This document shows positions 44,877-53,602 of a stretch of DNA of 64,000 bases, piece after piece. The translations under genes were made by a program, and so were the position numbers. The stretch lies in NCBI GenBank assembly GCA_963732405.1, contig CAVSZG010000006.1:310001-374000 (forward strand), given 5' to 3'. Position 1 is the first letter of the stretch. Every line of letters begins with the position of its first letter. The DNA comes from JAUIAI01 sp963732405. Its GTDB lineage: Bacteria; Pseudomonadota; Gammaproteobacteria; Burkholderiales; Burkholderiaceae_E. The notes beneath the pieces were generated by a model. That model saw only the letters and a program-made list of their open reading frames with translations, was not told where the DNA came from and did no database searches.

Positions 44877-44903
44877 AGTGAATTCCTCCCGGAGGCATTG
44901 AAC

Positions 44904-45125
44904 ATGGTTACCAATGAGCCTGATCAATTGAACCAGCGCAGTACCGTGACGATCCCTGAGTGGCGAGCCACCTATGTTTTTGTGTTTCTCGTCATCCTGG
45001 GCTTCGCTCTGGCGGCGCAAGTGATCGGACTTCACTGGCGATCCTGGTTTCCCGGTGCCGAGGGGCAGTCATTCATTCGTGGCGTCAGTGCGGCCACATA
45101 TACCCTCATCGCTCACATCAACTAG
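44904..45125 (+). CDS. Unidentified single-helix protein between pufB and pufA
   Basis: A 73-residue frame with a perfect GGAGG ribosome-binding site 8 nt before ATG 44904, 27 nt after pufB and 9 nt before pufA. It has a polar N-terminus, one transmembrane helix (about residues 24-44, TYVFVFLVILGFALAAQVI), an aromatic WRSWF interface and a C-terminal amphipathic segment. pufB and pufA are usually adjacent, so a gene between them is unusual. The layout recalls PufQ (normally upstream of pufB), and the WRxW ending recalls LH beta chains, although the usual ligand His is absent (Gln at the comparable position). I cannot assign it firmly. Confidence 0.85.
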   Translation: MVTNEPDQLNQRSTVTIPEWRATYVFVFLVILGFALAAQVIGLHWRSWFPGAEGQSFIRGVSAATYTLIAHIN

Positions 45126-45134
45126 GAGATTTTC

Positions 45135-45341
45135 ATGTGGCGTATCTGGCTTTTGTTTGATCCGCGTCGTGTGCTGATCGGACTGGCAGCGTTTCTGTTT
45201 GGTCTGGCATTGCTGATTCATTTCATCCTGCTCAGCACGGCCAAGTTCAACTGGATCGATGGCCCAGCCGCGAAGCCCAAGGCGGCAGCCTTGGAGCTGC
45301 AAGTGGTGCCGCCGTCAGTGGTGGATACCCGGACCGTCTAG
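45135..45341 (+). CDS. pufA: LH1 antenna alpha polypeptide
   Basis: PufA is the alpha apoprotein of LH1. The 68-residue product starts MWRIWLLFDPRRVLIGLAAF, has one transmembrane helix, the bacteriochlorophyll-ligating His in ALLIHFILLS, and the following KFNW segment. A 20-residue Ala/Pro-rich tail follows. AGGAG overlaps the preceding stop. A UUCG hairpin follows the stop, in the gap before pufL. Confidence 0.97.
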   Translation: MWRIWLLFDPRRVLIGLAAFLFGLALLIHFILLSTAKFNWIDGPAAKPKAAALELQVVPPSVVDTRTV

Positions 45342-45366
45342 GTGGTATCCGGTTAGCGCAGTGGCT

Positions 45367-45378
45367 GGGCTTCGGCCC
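45367..45378 (+). other. UUCG-loop hairpin between pufA and pufL
   Basis: GGGC-TTCG-GCCC forms a very stable tetraloop hairpin in the 123-nt pufA-pufL gap. Intercistronic hairpins here are known in other purple bacteria to protect the abundant pufBA mRNA; the same role is inferred here. Confidence 0.55.
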
Positions 45379-45464
45379 GCCCTGCGTCTTCCGGTCGAAA
45401 ACTGCAATCAGCGAGAAATTCGCCATGCGCATCAGTCAATTGATCGGCACGCGAGGACATTGAT

Positions 45465-46289
45465 ATGGCAATGCTCAGTTTTGAACGAAAGTACCGTGTT
45501 CGTGGCGGTACCCTGGTGGGCGGCGACCTGTTCGATTTCTGGGTCGGGCCGTTCTTCGTCGGATTCTTCGGTGTCACGACGATCTTCTTTTCCTTTCTCG
45601 GTACCGCGCTGATCATCTATGGTGCGTCGCTGGGCCCAACCTGGAATCTGTGGCAGATCAACATCGCGCCACCAGACCTCTCATACGGGCTCGCCCTGGC
45701 GCCGCTCAAGGAGGGCGGGCTATGGCAGATCATCACGGTGTGTGCGCTGGGCGCATTCGGATCCTGGGCGCTGCGTGAGGTGGAAATCTGTCGCAAGCTT
45801 GGCATCGGGCTGCACATTCCATTCGCCTACAGCATCGCCATCCTGGCCTATTTCACGCTCGAAGTCGTGCGCCCCGTTCTGCTGGGCGCCTGGGGACATG
45901 CCTTTCCATATGGAATCATCTCCCATCTGGACTGGGTCTCGAACGTTGGTTATCAGTTCCTGCACTTTCACTACAACCCGGCCCACATGATCGCGGTGAG
46001 CCTGTTCTTCACTACCACGCTCGCTCTCTCCTTGCATGGTGCGCTGGTGCTGTCGGCCTTGAACCCGGGTGCCGGCGAAACGGTCAAGACGCCTGAGCAT
46101 GAGAACACGTTCTTCAGAGACGTGATCGGGTATTCGATCGGCACGCTGGGCATCCATCGCCTTGGACTGTTCCTGGCGCTGGCAGCCGTCATCTGGAGTG
46201 CGATCTGCATCGTGATCAGCGGACCTTTCTGGACCAGGAGCTGGCCTGACTGGTGGAGCTGGTGGCTTTATCTCCCCTGGTGGTCCTGA
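45465..46289 (+). CDS. pufL: Photosynthetic reaction centre L subunit
   Basis: PufL is a core subunit binding the special pair, accessory pigments and QB. The 274-residue product starts MLSFERKYRVRGGTL, has five transmembrane helices, and contains the pigment/iron ligands in YQFLHFHYNPAHMIAVSLFF, LSLHGAL and LGIHRLGLFLAL. The end WWSWWLYLPWWS is family-typical. It is separated from pufA by 123 nt with a hairpin. Confidence 0.98.
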   Translation: MAMLSFERKYRVRGGTLVGGDLFDFWVGPFFVGFFGVTTIFFSFLGTALIIYGASLGPTWNLWQINIAPPDLSYGLALAPLKEGGLWQIITVCALGAFGSWALREVEICRKLGIGLHIPFAYSIAILAYFTLEVVRPVLLGAWGHAFPYGIISHLDWVSNVGYQFLHFHYNPAHMIAVSLFFTTTLALSLHGALVLSALNPGAGETVKTPEHENTFFRDVIGYSIGTLGIHRLGLFLALAAVIWSAICIVISGPFWTRSWPDWWSWWLYLPWWS

Positions 46290-46331
46290 GCAGTTCGCCA
46301 ACGATACCGATACCTAGAGAGGGCACGAGTC

Positions 46332-47306
46332 ATGGAGTATCAAAATCTGTTTACGCGCGTCCAGGTACGCGCACCCCTGCATGCCGGCGTGGCCTTGCCG
46401 GCAGGCAATCTGGACCGGGTGGGCAGTCCCTGGTCCAATTGGTGGATCGGGCGTCTGGGTGATGCCCAGATCGGTCCGATCTATCTGGGCTGGGCCGGCA
46501 CGTTTTCACTGCTGTTCGGGCTCATCGCCATCGAGATCATCGGTCTGAACATGTGGGCCTCGGTCAACTGGGACCCGGTGCAGTTCGTGCGATTGTTGCC
46601 ATGGCTCGCGCTGGAACCGCCGCCGCCGGAAGCCGGCTTCAAACTGATTCCGTCTCTGGATCAGGGGGGCTGGTGGGTCATTGCCGGTTTCTTCCTGACC
46701 ACCTCGATCCTGCTCTGGTGGGTGCGTACGTATCGTCGGGCCCGCGAACTGGGCCTGGGCATGCATGTGCCACTGGCCTTTGCCGCAGCGATCTGGCTGT
46801 ATCTGGTGCTCGGCTTCATCCGGCCGATGCTGATGGGCAGCTGGAGCGAGGCTGTGCCTTTCGGGATCTTTCCGCACCTGGACTGGACCGCTGCCTTCTC
46901 GATCCGCTATGGCAATCTGTTCTACAACCCCTTCCACATGTTGTCGATCGCCTTCCTCTACGGCTCGACACTGTTGTTCGCGATGCATGGCGCCACGATT
47001 CTGGCAGTCAGCCGATTCGGTGGTGAGCGTGAGATCGAACAATCGCTGGATCGTGGTACCGCTGCCGAGCGCGGGGCGTTGTTCTGGCGCTGGACGATGG
47101 GCTTCAATGCCACGATGGAATCCATCCACCGCTGGGCCTGGTGGTTTGCCGTACTCTGCCCCATCACCGGTGGCATCGGCATCCTGCTGACCGGTACCGT
47201 TGTCGACAACTGGTTCCTCTGGGGCGTCAAGCATGGCATCGCGCCAATGTATCCGGATGCCTATCAGATCCTGCCTGATCCGGCCGCCGTCACAGGAGCG
47301 AAATGA
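46332..47306 (+). CDS. pufM: Photosynthetic reaction centre M subunit
   Basis: PufM pairs with PufL and binds QA and part of the special pair. The 324-residue product starts MEYQNLFTRVQVRAP and has five transmembrane helices. Ligand-bearing segments are NLFYNPFHMLSIAFLYGSTL, FAMHGATI and TMESIHRWAWWFAVL. Start ATG 46332 is 42 nt after pufL. The stop is 1 nt before the pufC start. Confidence 0.98.
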   Translation: MEYQNLFTRVQVRAPLHAGVALPAGNLDRVGSPWSNWWIGRLGDAQIGPIYLGWAGTFSLLFGLIAIEIIGLNMWASVNWDPVQFVRLLPWLALEPPPPEAGFKLIPSLDQGGWWVIAGFFLTTSILLWWVRTYRRARELGLGMHVPLAFAAAIWLYLVLGFIRPMLMGSWSEAVPFGIFPHLDWTAAFSIRYGNLFYNPFHMLSIAFLYGSTLLFAMHGATILAVSRFGGEREIEQSLDRGTAAERGALFWRWTMGFNATMESIHRWAWWFAVLCPITGGIGILLTGTVVDNWFLWGVKHGIAPMYPDAYQILPDPAAVTGAK

Positions 47307-47307
47307 C

Positions 47308-48324
47308 ATGAAGATTCTCAACAGACTCGGTGCCTGGGCGCTCCTGGGATGCGGCCTGACGGCACTCACAGCCTGCGAGCGGCCGCCCCACGAGGCGACC
47401 CAGGTCGGCCATCGCGGCGTGGCCATGGAGCAGCTCGTGAACCAGCGTATCGCGGCCAAGGTGGCGGGCGAGAACGTGTTTCCGGCCTCCATTCTGCCGC
47501 CGGCCGAACCCGGTGGTCAGAAGGCCGCGGAGGTTTATCAGAATGTCCAGGTGCTCAAGGATCTGAACGTCGCCCAGTTCACCCGGCTCATGCTCAACAT
47601 CACGGCCTGGGTGTCGCCCGAGCAAGGGTGCAACTACTGTCACACCCCGAATAATCTGGCGGATGACAGCCTTTACACCAAAAAGGTGGCGCGTCGCATG
47701 CTCGAGATGACCCGGCATGTGAACAACGACTGGACTTCGCACGTCAAGGACACTGGCGTGACCTGTTATACCTGCCACCGGGGCCAACCGGTTCCGTCGC
47801 AAGCCTGGTTCGACGATCCGGGCAATGCGCAGCTGGCCAAGTATGCGGGGGATCGCGACTTCCAGAACAACCCCTCGGCCATGAACGGCGAAACATCCCT
47901 GCCCAATGGCACGAACTTGCTGAGCAGCGCGAAGGTCATCCGCGTTGGCGGCAAGACGGCCTTGCCGATCAAGGATGGTCCGCATGCGACGATTGCCGAC
48001 ACCGAGACCACCTACGGGCTGATGATGTATTTCTCCGAGGCATTGGGAGTGAACTGCACCTACTGCCACAACAGCCGGGCGTTTTCCGACTGGTCGCAGA
48101 GCACGCCCAAGCGCACCCTGGCCTGGCACGGAATCCAGATGGCGCGTAATCTCAACACCGAGTATGTGTTGCCCCTGACCGATGTGTTGCCGGCCGAGCG
48201 CAAGGGTCCGACGGGCGATATCGCCAAGGTGGGTTGCGCCACCTGCCATCATGGGGTCAACAAGCCGCTGTTGGGGGCGCCCATGCTGGTGGCGAATCCC
48301 GAGCTCAAGGGCGGTGCTCAGTAA
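47308..48324 (+). CDS. pufC: Tetraheme reaction-centre cytochrome subunit
   Basis: PufC is a periplasmic lipoprotein that re-reduces the special pair. The 338-residue product has a lipobox LTAC (Cys23) after a hydrophobic signal segment and exactly four CxxCH heme sites: CNYCH, CYTCH, CTYCH and CATCH. AGGAG precedes ATG 47308. Its presence, followed by a HiPIP gene, suggests that HiPIP is the soluble donor to PufC. Confidence 0.97.
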   Translation: MKILNRLGAWALLGCGLTALTACERPPHEATQVGHRGVAMEQLVNQRIAAKVAGENVFPASILPPAEPGGQKAAEVYQNVQVLKDLNVAQFTRLMLNITAWVSPEQGCNYCHTPNNLADDSLYTKKVARRMLEMTRHVNNDWTSHVKDTGVTCYTCHRGQPVPSQAWFDDPGNAQLAKYAGDRDFQNNPSAMNGETSLPNGTNLLSSAKVIRVGGKTALPIKDGPHATIADTETTYGLMMYFSEALGVNCTYCHNSRAFSDWSQSTPKRTLAWHGIQMARNLNTEYVLPLTDVLPAERKGPTGDIAKVGCATCHHGVNKPLLGAPMLVANPELKGGAQ

Positions 48325-48541
48325 GCTCCCGCAGCCCGCAGCCGGGTGCTGGCGGCGTCGCTTGCGCCCGGTCAATGAATTGGTCGGAATTGGTCAACGG
48401 GTCCGGGACGCAATCGTTTAACATCGACTCGTACCCCCGGGGAGTGAGGTGCACGAATTCGCCGGTTCGGGAGTTCGATTCAATGGCCAGTCCTTGGGGG
48501 CTGGCCAATCCATATCAAGAAACCGTTCCTGGAGCTTTTCC
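48325..48541 (+). promoter_or_regulatory. pufC-hip intergenic region
   Basis: A 217-nt non-coding gap. It contains a 10-bp hairpin at 48484-48507 and a short direct repeat AATTGGTC. No clear promoter is seen, so hip could be expressed from puf read-through or an unseen promoter. Confidence 0.4.
48484..48507 (+). other. Stem-loop upstream of hip
   Basis: TGGCCAGTCC pairs with GGGCTGGCCA around a TTGG loop, with one G-U pair. No T-run follows, so it may separate or stabilise puf and hip transcripts rather than terminate. Confidence 0.55.
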
Positions 48542-48805
48542 ATGTCGATGAACAAACGCCGTGAAGTCCTGTCCACCCTGATGCTGTCCGCCGCCGCCGT
48601 GCCGGTCGTGTTCATGCCTCGCCAGGCCGCCGCCGCCAAGAATGACGCGCTGCGCGCCGCGCTCAAGTATCAGGACAGCCCCAAAGACGGCAACGAGTGC
48701 GATAAATGCCTGCACTGGAAAGCGCCCGGTAGCTGCGCCATCCTGCCTGGCGACACCGAGATTTCGCCCACTGGCTGGTGTTCAGCCTATGTGAAGAAGG
48801 GCTGA
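48542..48805 (+). CDS. hip: High-potential iron-sulfur protein (HiPIP)
   Basis: HiPIP is a periplasmic one-electron carrier with a [4Fe-4S] cluster, commonly donating to tetraheme PufC. The 87-residue precursor has a Tat-like signal (NKRREVLSTLMLSAAAVP, ending QAAAA about residue 32) and four cluster cysteines at 53, 56, 65 and 80 (NECDKCLHW, GSCAILPG, GWCSAYV). ATG 48542 or 48548 could be the start. It is last in the photosynthesis block, before a strong terminator. Confidence 0.94.
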   Translation: MSMNKRREVLSTLMLSAAAVPVVFMPRQAAAAKNDALRAALKYQDSPKDGNECDKCLHWKAPGSCAILPGDTEISPTGWCSAYVKKG

Positions 48806-48844
48806 TCGCCGACGCGATCCCGCCCCCTTCGGCGCGATTCAAGC

Positions 48845-48888
48845 CGGCCAGACGGACCACCCCGGTGGTCCGTCTGGCCGTTTTGTTT
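48845..48888 (+). terminator. Strong rho-independent terminator after hip
   Basis: A perfect 17-bp stem (48845-48861 with 48864-48880) is followed by TTTTGTTTT. It closes the bchC-puf-hip block about 40 nt after the hip stop. Confidence 0.92.
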
Positions 48889-48959
48889 TCCAGTCGTCGC
48901 CTGCCGGGCCGGTCATGCCAGAATTCACCCACTCAACCGATGTGGAACGATTTCCTGCC

Positions 48960-50300
48960 ATGGCCACCATTCTCCAATCTCTCCCGACCAATACCAAGGT
49001 CGGCATCGCCTTTTCGGGCGGGCTGGACACCAGTGCCGCCCTGCTCTGGATGAAGCAGAAGGGTGCGATCCCTTATGCATACACCGCCAACCTGGGGCAG
49101 CCCGACGAGCCCGACTATGACGAGATTCCGCGCAAGGCGCTGGCCTACGGCGCCGCCAAGGCCCGCCTGATCGACTGCCGCGCCCAGCTCGCCCACGAAG
49201 GCATCGCCGCCCTGCAGTGCGGCGCATTCCATATCACGACCGCGGGTGTCACCTATTTCAATACGACCCCGCTCGGCCGTGCGGTGACCGGCACGATGCT
49301 GGTGTCGGCCATGAAAGAGGATGATGTTCATATCTGGGGCGATGGCAGCACCTATAAGGGCAATGACATCGAGCGCTTCTACCGTTATGGCCTGCTGACC
49401 AACCCGGCCCTGAAGATCTACAAGCCCTGGCTGGACCAGTTGTTCATTGATGAGCTGGGCGGCCGTGCCGAAATGAGTGCCTTCATGTCGGCCAATGGTT
49501 TCGGCTACAAGATGAGCGCCGAAAAGGCCTACAGCACCGACAGCAACATGCTGGGTGCAACCCATGAGGCCAAGGATCTGGAAGAGCTGGGCAGCAGCAT
49601 CCGCATCGTCAATCCGATCATGGGCGTTGCTTTCTGGCAGGACGAGGTCAGCGTCGCGCGCGAGACGGTGACCGTGCGATTCGATGAAGGCCAACCGGTC
49701 GCATTGAACGGGCAGAGCTTCGACGACCCTGTCCAGCTCATTCTGGAGGCCAACCGGATCGGCGGACGCCATGGTCTGGGCATGAGCGACCAGATCGAGA
49801 ACCGCATCATCGAGGCCAAGAGCCGGGGCATTTATGAGGCACCGGGTCTGGCCTTGCTGTTCATCGCCTATGAGCGCCTGGTCACTGGCATCCACAACGA
49901 GGACACTATCGAGCAATACCGGATCAATGGCCTGCGCCTGGGCAGGCTCTTGTATCAGGGGCGGTGGTTCGACCCGCAGGCGATCATGTTGCGCGAGACG
50001 GCGCAGCGCTGGGTGGCCCGCGCGATTACCGGCGAGGTCACGCTCGAGCTACGCCGCGGCAACGATTATTCGATTCTGAACACCGAGAGCCCGAATCTGA
50101 CCTACGCGCCCGAGCGCCTGAGCATGGAAAAGGTCGAGGATGCACCGTTCACGCCGGCCGACCGGATCGGTCAGCTCACCATGCGCAATCTCGACATCAC
50201 CGATACCCGCGGCAAGCTGGGCATCTATGCCCGCTCGGGCCTGATCTCGCTCGGCGAGGCCGGGGCGATGCTCAGGCTGGAGGGTGAACGTAGCGAGTGA
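48960..50300 (+). CDS. argG: Argininosuccinate synthase
   Basis: ArgG ligates citrulline and aspartate in arginine synthesis, using ATP. The 446-residue product has the PP-loop motif VGIAFSGGLDTSAALLWM, TANLGQPDEPDYDEIP, and the substrate-binding GDGSTYKGNDIERFYRYG. This is the longer E. coli-type form. ATG 48960 gives the family length; an in-frame ATG at 48915 is possible. It is a housekeeping gene beyond the PGC terminator. Confidence 0.95.
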   Translation: MATILQSLPTNTKVGIAFSGGLDTSAALLWMKQKGAIPYAYTANLGQPDEPDYDEIPRKALAYGAAKARLIDCRAQLAHEGIAALQCGAFHITTAGVTYFNTTPLGRAVTGTMLVSAMKEDDVHIWGDGSTYKGNDIERFYRYGLLTNPALKIYKPWLDQLFIDELGGRAEMSAFMSANGFGYKMSAEKAYSTDSNMLGATHEAKDLEELGSSIRIVNPIMGVAFWQDEVSVARETVTVRFDEGQPVALNGQSFDDPVQLILEANRIGGRHGLGMSDQIENRIIEAKSRGIYEAPGLALLFIAYERLVTGIHNEDTIEQYRINGLRLGRLLYQGRWFDPQAIMLRETAQRWVARAITGEVTLELRRGNDYSILNTESPNLTYAPERLSMEKVEDAPFTPADRIGQLTMRNLDITDTRGKLGIYARSGLISLGEAGAMLRLEGERSE

Positions 50301-50340
50301 GGTTGAGCCGGCAGGCGCGGTCTTGCCGGCCACGGCGGAC

Positions 50341-50370
50341 GAAAAAATACCCGGCGCGCCGGCCGGGTAT
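50341..50370 (-). terminator. Terminator of ABC transporter operon
   Basis: Read on the minus strand, a 9-bp stem (ATACCCGGC with GCCGGGTAT, loop of 6) is followed by a run of T. It follows the substrate-binding protein gene and sits between the convergent argG and that gene; a weaker stem at 50307-50330 may serve argG. Confidence 0.75.
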
Positions 50371-50375
50371 CGGTG

Positions 50376-50399
50376 CCGGATCCGGCTGGCCGGATCCGG
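50376..50399. repeat. Inverted repeat CCGGATCCGG
   Basis: Two copies of the self-palindromic CCGGATCCGG (50376-50385, 50390-50399) flank CTGG, forming a 10-bp hairpin between the convergent operons. It probably adds to transcription termination. Confidence 0.6.
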
Positions 50400-50414
50400 T
50401 TATTCAGAGTGATG

Positions 50415-51620
50415 TCATTCGCCGATGACCTTGCCCTTGAGCTCCCAGCTCTTGCCATTGAACTGACCCAGCTGGGCGGCTTCGATCGGCGCAAAGTCGT
50501 TCGGACCGGTCTTGATCCGGATGCCAGGCAGGAGCATGGGCTGCTCCAGATTCAGGTTGGCCGCCAGCTTCATGATGTTGTCGCGGGACAGATCGTTGCC
50601 GGCTGCTTCGAGCAGCCTGTGCAGGGTCTGCGGAGCCGAGTAGCCGATCACATTGAAGACATTGGTCTTGTCGCCTTCGGGGTAGTACTTGTCCATGAAA
50701 GCCACCCACTCGAGATAACCCTTGTCCTGCTGCCATTGCGGATCGTTGGGGTCCTTGAGGTAGAACGCAGAAAAGATACCTGTTGCATTGTCGAAGCCCG
50801 CCGGCTTGATGACCGACCCCACCGAGTTCGACACGCTGTTCAGATAGTGGGTGGGCTTCCAGCCGATCTCGGCCGCTTTCTTGATGGCCTGGGCGGCGAA
50901 CTTGGGCGTGGTGATGTTGAAGAAAGTGTCGGCGCCCGACGATTTCATCGTCACCATCTGGCTGTCGATGGTGGGATCGGTCACTTCATAAGAGACTTCC
51001 GACACAATCAGCGAGACCTTGTCGCCCAGCCCGTGCTTGAAGCCCTCGAGGTAGTCCTTGCCATAGTCGTCGTTCTGGAACAGCACGGCAATCTTGGCAT
51101 TCGGGTTGTTCTCGAGAATATGCTTGGCGTAGATCTTGCCTTCATCGGGATAATTCGGCTGCCAGCCCATGGTCCAGGGAAACTTCTTCGGATCATTCCA
51201 CTTCGAGGCACCGGTGGCCAGGAACAGGTGCGGCACCTTCTTGGCATTCATGTATTTGTGAATGGCCGAATTGGTCGGCGTGCCCAGGGTCTGGAACAGC
51301 AGCAGCACTTCATCCTGTTCGACGAGCTTGCGCGACTGTTCGACGGTCTTGGCCGGGTTATAGCCGTCATCGAGGGTCACGAAATTGATCTTGCGCCCGT
51401 TGATTCCGCCCGCTTCATTGACCATCTTGAAGTAGGCCGCTGCCGCCTTGCCGATCGTGCCATAGGCCGACGCCGGCCCCGAATACGGCATGATGTTGCC
51501 GATCTTGATTTCGGTGTCGGTGACGCCCGGGCCATTCTTGGCCCAGGCACTGCCCGTCACCGCGACAACGGCGGCGCCGATCATCAGGCGTGAGAGGGTG
51601 TTGAGGGGGGTCTTTCGCAT
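50415..51620 (-). CDS. ABC transporter substrate-binding protein (LivK type)
   Basis: A periplasmic binding protein of the branched-chain amino acid/amide family. The 401-residue precursor has a signal peptide ending GSAWA about residue 27, then VTDTEIKIGNIMPYSGPASAYG. Family marks include YFKMVNEAGGINGRKI and LFQTLGTPTNSAIHKYMNAK. ATG 51620 has GGAG upstream. It is last in the order G-F-H-M-K, so it is followed by the terminator. The substrate cannot be told from sequence; amides, amino acids or aromatic acids are possible. Confidence 0.9.
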   Translation of the reverse strand: MRKTPLNTLSRLMIGAAVVAVTGSAWAKNGPGVTDTEIKIGNIMPYSGPASAYGTIGKAAAAYFKMVNEAGGINGRKINFVTLDDGYNPAKTVEQSRKLVEQDEVLLLFQTLGTPTNSAIHKYMNAKKVPHLFLATGASKWNDPKKFPWTMGWQPNYPDEGKIYAKHILENNPNAKIAVLFQNDDYGKDYLEGFKHGLGDKVSLIVSEVSYEVTDPTIDSQMVTMKSSGADTFFNITTPKFAAQAIKKAAEIGWKPTHYLNSVSNSVGSVIKPAGFDNATGIFSAFYLKDPNDPQWQQDKGYLEWVAFMDKYYPEGDKTNVFNVIGYSAPQTLHRLLEAAGNDLSRDNIMKLAANLNLEQPMLLPGIRIKTGPNDFAPIEAAQLGQFNGKSWELKGKVIGE

Positions 51621-51651
51621 GGTCTGGTGTCTCCGTGGGTAAGGTGGTCGA

Positions 51652-52692
51652 TTAACGCGTGCCAATGAATCTGGAGGACAGCCGGCGCAGCAGGCCGGCG
51701 ATTCCCTGAGGCATGAGATACATGAAGCCGATCAGGAATACGCCATAAACTGCCCAGGGCGCCGACTTGGAAATCGAGTCGGCAATATTGGGCACGAACT
51801 GGATGAACAAAGCGCCATAGATGGCGCCCTGGATCGAGGCGAGACCGCCCACCACGACCCCCACCAGGAAGGTGATCGACAGAAATACGATGAAGCTGTC
51901 GGGCGCGACAAAGGCGACGGTGACACCGCCCAGTGCGCCGGCAATGCCGGTGAAGGCCGCCGACACGCCGAAGGTCAAAGACTTGAACATCGGCAGGTTC
52001 ACGCCCATGGCCGCGGCAGCCACCGGATGGTCACGAATGGCGATCAGGGCGCGCCCGACCCGCCCATGCAACAGGTTGTACGCGATGATGAACATCACGA
52101 TCGCCACTGCCAGGCAGAAGAAATACAGGTATCGATCGTCGTTGAAATCGCTGCCGAACAACGAAAACTCGATCGGTGGCGAGGGCTTGATCAAGACGAT
52201 GCCTTGCACGCCGCCGGTCCATTCCTCGATGCCTTTCCACTTGAGCATCTGTGGCGTGGCGACGGCCAGGGCAAAGGTCGCCAGCGCCAGGTAATGCCCA
52301 CCCAGTCGCAAGGCGGGAAAGCCCATCAGGAAGCCGAAGGCGAACGTCACCAGCGCGGCAACCGGGAGGGTCGACCAGAAGGGCGCTTCGAAGCGATCCA
52401 TCATGATGGCCGCCGTATAGGCACCCACCGCGTAGAACGAACCGTGGCCCAGCGAAATCTGGCCGTTGTAGCCCGTGAGGATGTTCAGGCCCATCAGGGC
52501 GATTGCATAGGCGAAAACCAGGGTGAACTGGAACACCACATAGTTCTTGACCAGAAACGGAAACACGCAGAGCGCGGCAAGCAGCGCGAGCCACAGCAGC
52601 CATTGCAGCGGATGGCGACGGCGGGCCTGTTCGGCCAGGCTGGCGATGTCATTGGGGGCCGGCACGGCAGTCGATGGATGGGTGGAGTTCAT
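51652..52692 (-). CDS. ABC transporter permease (LivM type)
   Basis: The second membrane subunit of the branched-chain-type ABC importer. The 346-residue product has about ten hydrophobic helices and the LivM signatures LMGLNILTGYNGQISLGHGSFYAVGAY and GRALIAIRDHPVAAAAMGVN. The TFLVGVVVGGLASIQGAIYG block is also characteristic. Its start overlaps the livH-type stop by 4 nt. Confidence 0.92.
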   Translation of the reverse strand: MNSTHPSTAVPAPNDIASLAEQARRRHPLQWLLWLALLAALCVFPFLVKNYVVFQFTLVFAYAIALMGLNILTGYNGQISLGHGSFYAVGAYTAAIMMDRFEAPFWSTLPVAALVTFAFGFLMGFPALRLGGHYLALATFALAVATPQMLKWKGIEEWTGGVQGIVLIKPSPPIEFSLFGSDFNDDRYLYFFCLAVAIVMFIIAYNLLHGRVGRALIAIRDHPVAAAAMGVNLPMFKSLTFGVSAAFTGIAGALGGVTVAFVAPDSFIVFLSITFLVGVVVGGLASIQGAIYGALFIQFVPNIADSISKSAPWAVYGVFLIGFMYLMPQGIAGLLRRLSSRFIGTR

Positions 52693-53561
52693 ACGCGGGT
52701 CACCACGACCTTGCCGAACAAGCCATTGGGCTTGACGGTGAGAATGCCCACGATCAGCACCAGGGCCACGGTCAGTTTGAGCTCCGTGCCGATCACATAG
52801 GCTCCGAGCAGATTTTCGGCCACGCCGACGATGAAGCCGCCAATCGCCGCACCCCAGGGATTGTCGATGCCGCCGAGCAGCGCACCGGCAAAACCATAGA
52901 GCAGGATGCCCGCCATCATGTTGGGATCGAGGAAGACCACGGGGGCGATCATCATGCCGGCCACCGCACCGATCGCGGCGGCCAGCCCCCAGCCGATGGC
53001 CAGCATCCAGGAAACCCGGATACCGACCAGACGGGCGGACTCCGGATTCAGCGCGGCGGCGCGCATGGCCAGGCCGACCGGCGTGAACCGGAAGAAGGCA
53101 AACACCGCGGCCACCACGATGAGCATGACGACAAACGAGCCCACGTCATGCGCCGAGAAGTACTCGGTGGCGTACCAGGCATCCTTGGGAAACGGGGATG
53201 CGAACACCTTGATCGTGTGTTCGAAGATCCATCCCGAGATCGCATTGAAGATGACCAGCAGGCCGATGAACACGATCACGTTGTTCAGGATAGGCGCGTT
53301 TTCGACGGGCCGCAGGATCAGCCGCTGGATCAACACCCCACCGGCGAAGGAAACCGCGATCGTGATCGCAAACGCGAGCCAGTAGCTGACCCCGTTCTGC
53401 ACGAGTGACCAGGCGATGAAGGTGCTGAAGGTGGCCATCTCGCCCTGGGCGAAATTGATGTGATGCGTGGACTGATAGATCATGACCAGCGCGAGCGCGA
53501 TCGATGCATAGATCGCACCGGTCGCGAGCCCGGAAAAAACCTGTTGGGTGAATGCTTCCAT
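52689..53561 (-). CDS. ABC transporter permease (LivH type)
   Basis: The first membrane subunit of the importer. The 290-residue product begins MEAFTQQVFSGLATGAIYAS, typical LivH, with HHINFAQGEMATFSTFIAW and PVGLAMRAAALNPESARLVG. The GFAGALLGGIDNPWGAAIGG block is conserved. ATG 53561 is preferred over the in-frame ATG at 53606, which would overlap the upstream ATPase gene. Confidence 0.92.
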   Translation of the reverse strand: MEAFTQQVFSGLATGAIYASIALALVMIYQSTHHINFAQGEMATFSTFIAWSLVQNGVSYWLAFAITIAVSFAGGVLIQRLILRPVENAPILNNVIVFIGLLVIFNAISGWIFEHTIKVFASPFPKDAWYATEYFSAHDVGSFVVMLIVVAAVFAFFRFTPVGLAMRAAALNPESARLVGIRVSWMLAIGWGLAAAIGAVAGMMIAPVVFLDPNMMAGILLYGFAGALLGGIDNPWGAAIGGFIVGVAENLLGAYVIGTELKLTVALVLIVGILTVKPNGLFGKVVVTRV

Positions 53562-53602
53562 ATTTGGATGTGTCCTTGCGCCGTTGTCGCCTCGCGGCGA
53601 CC

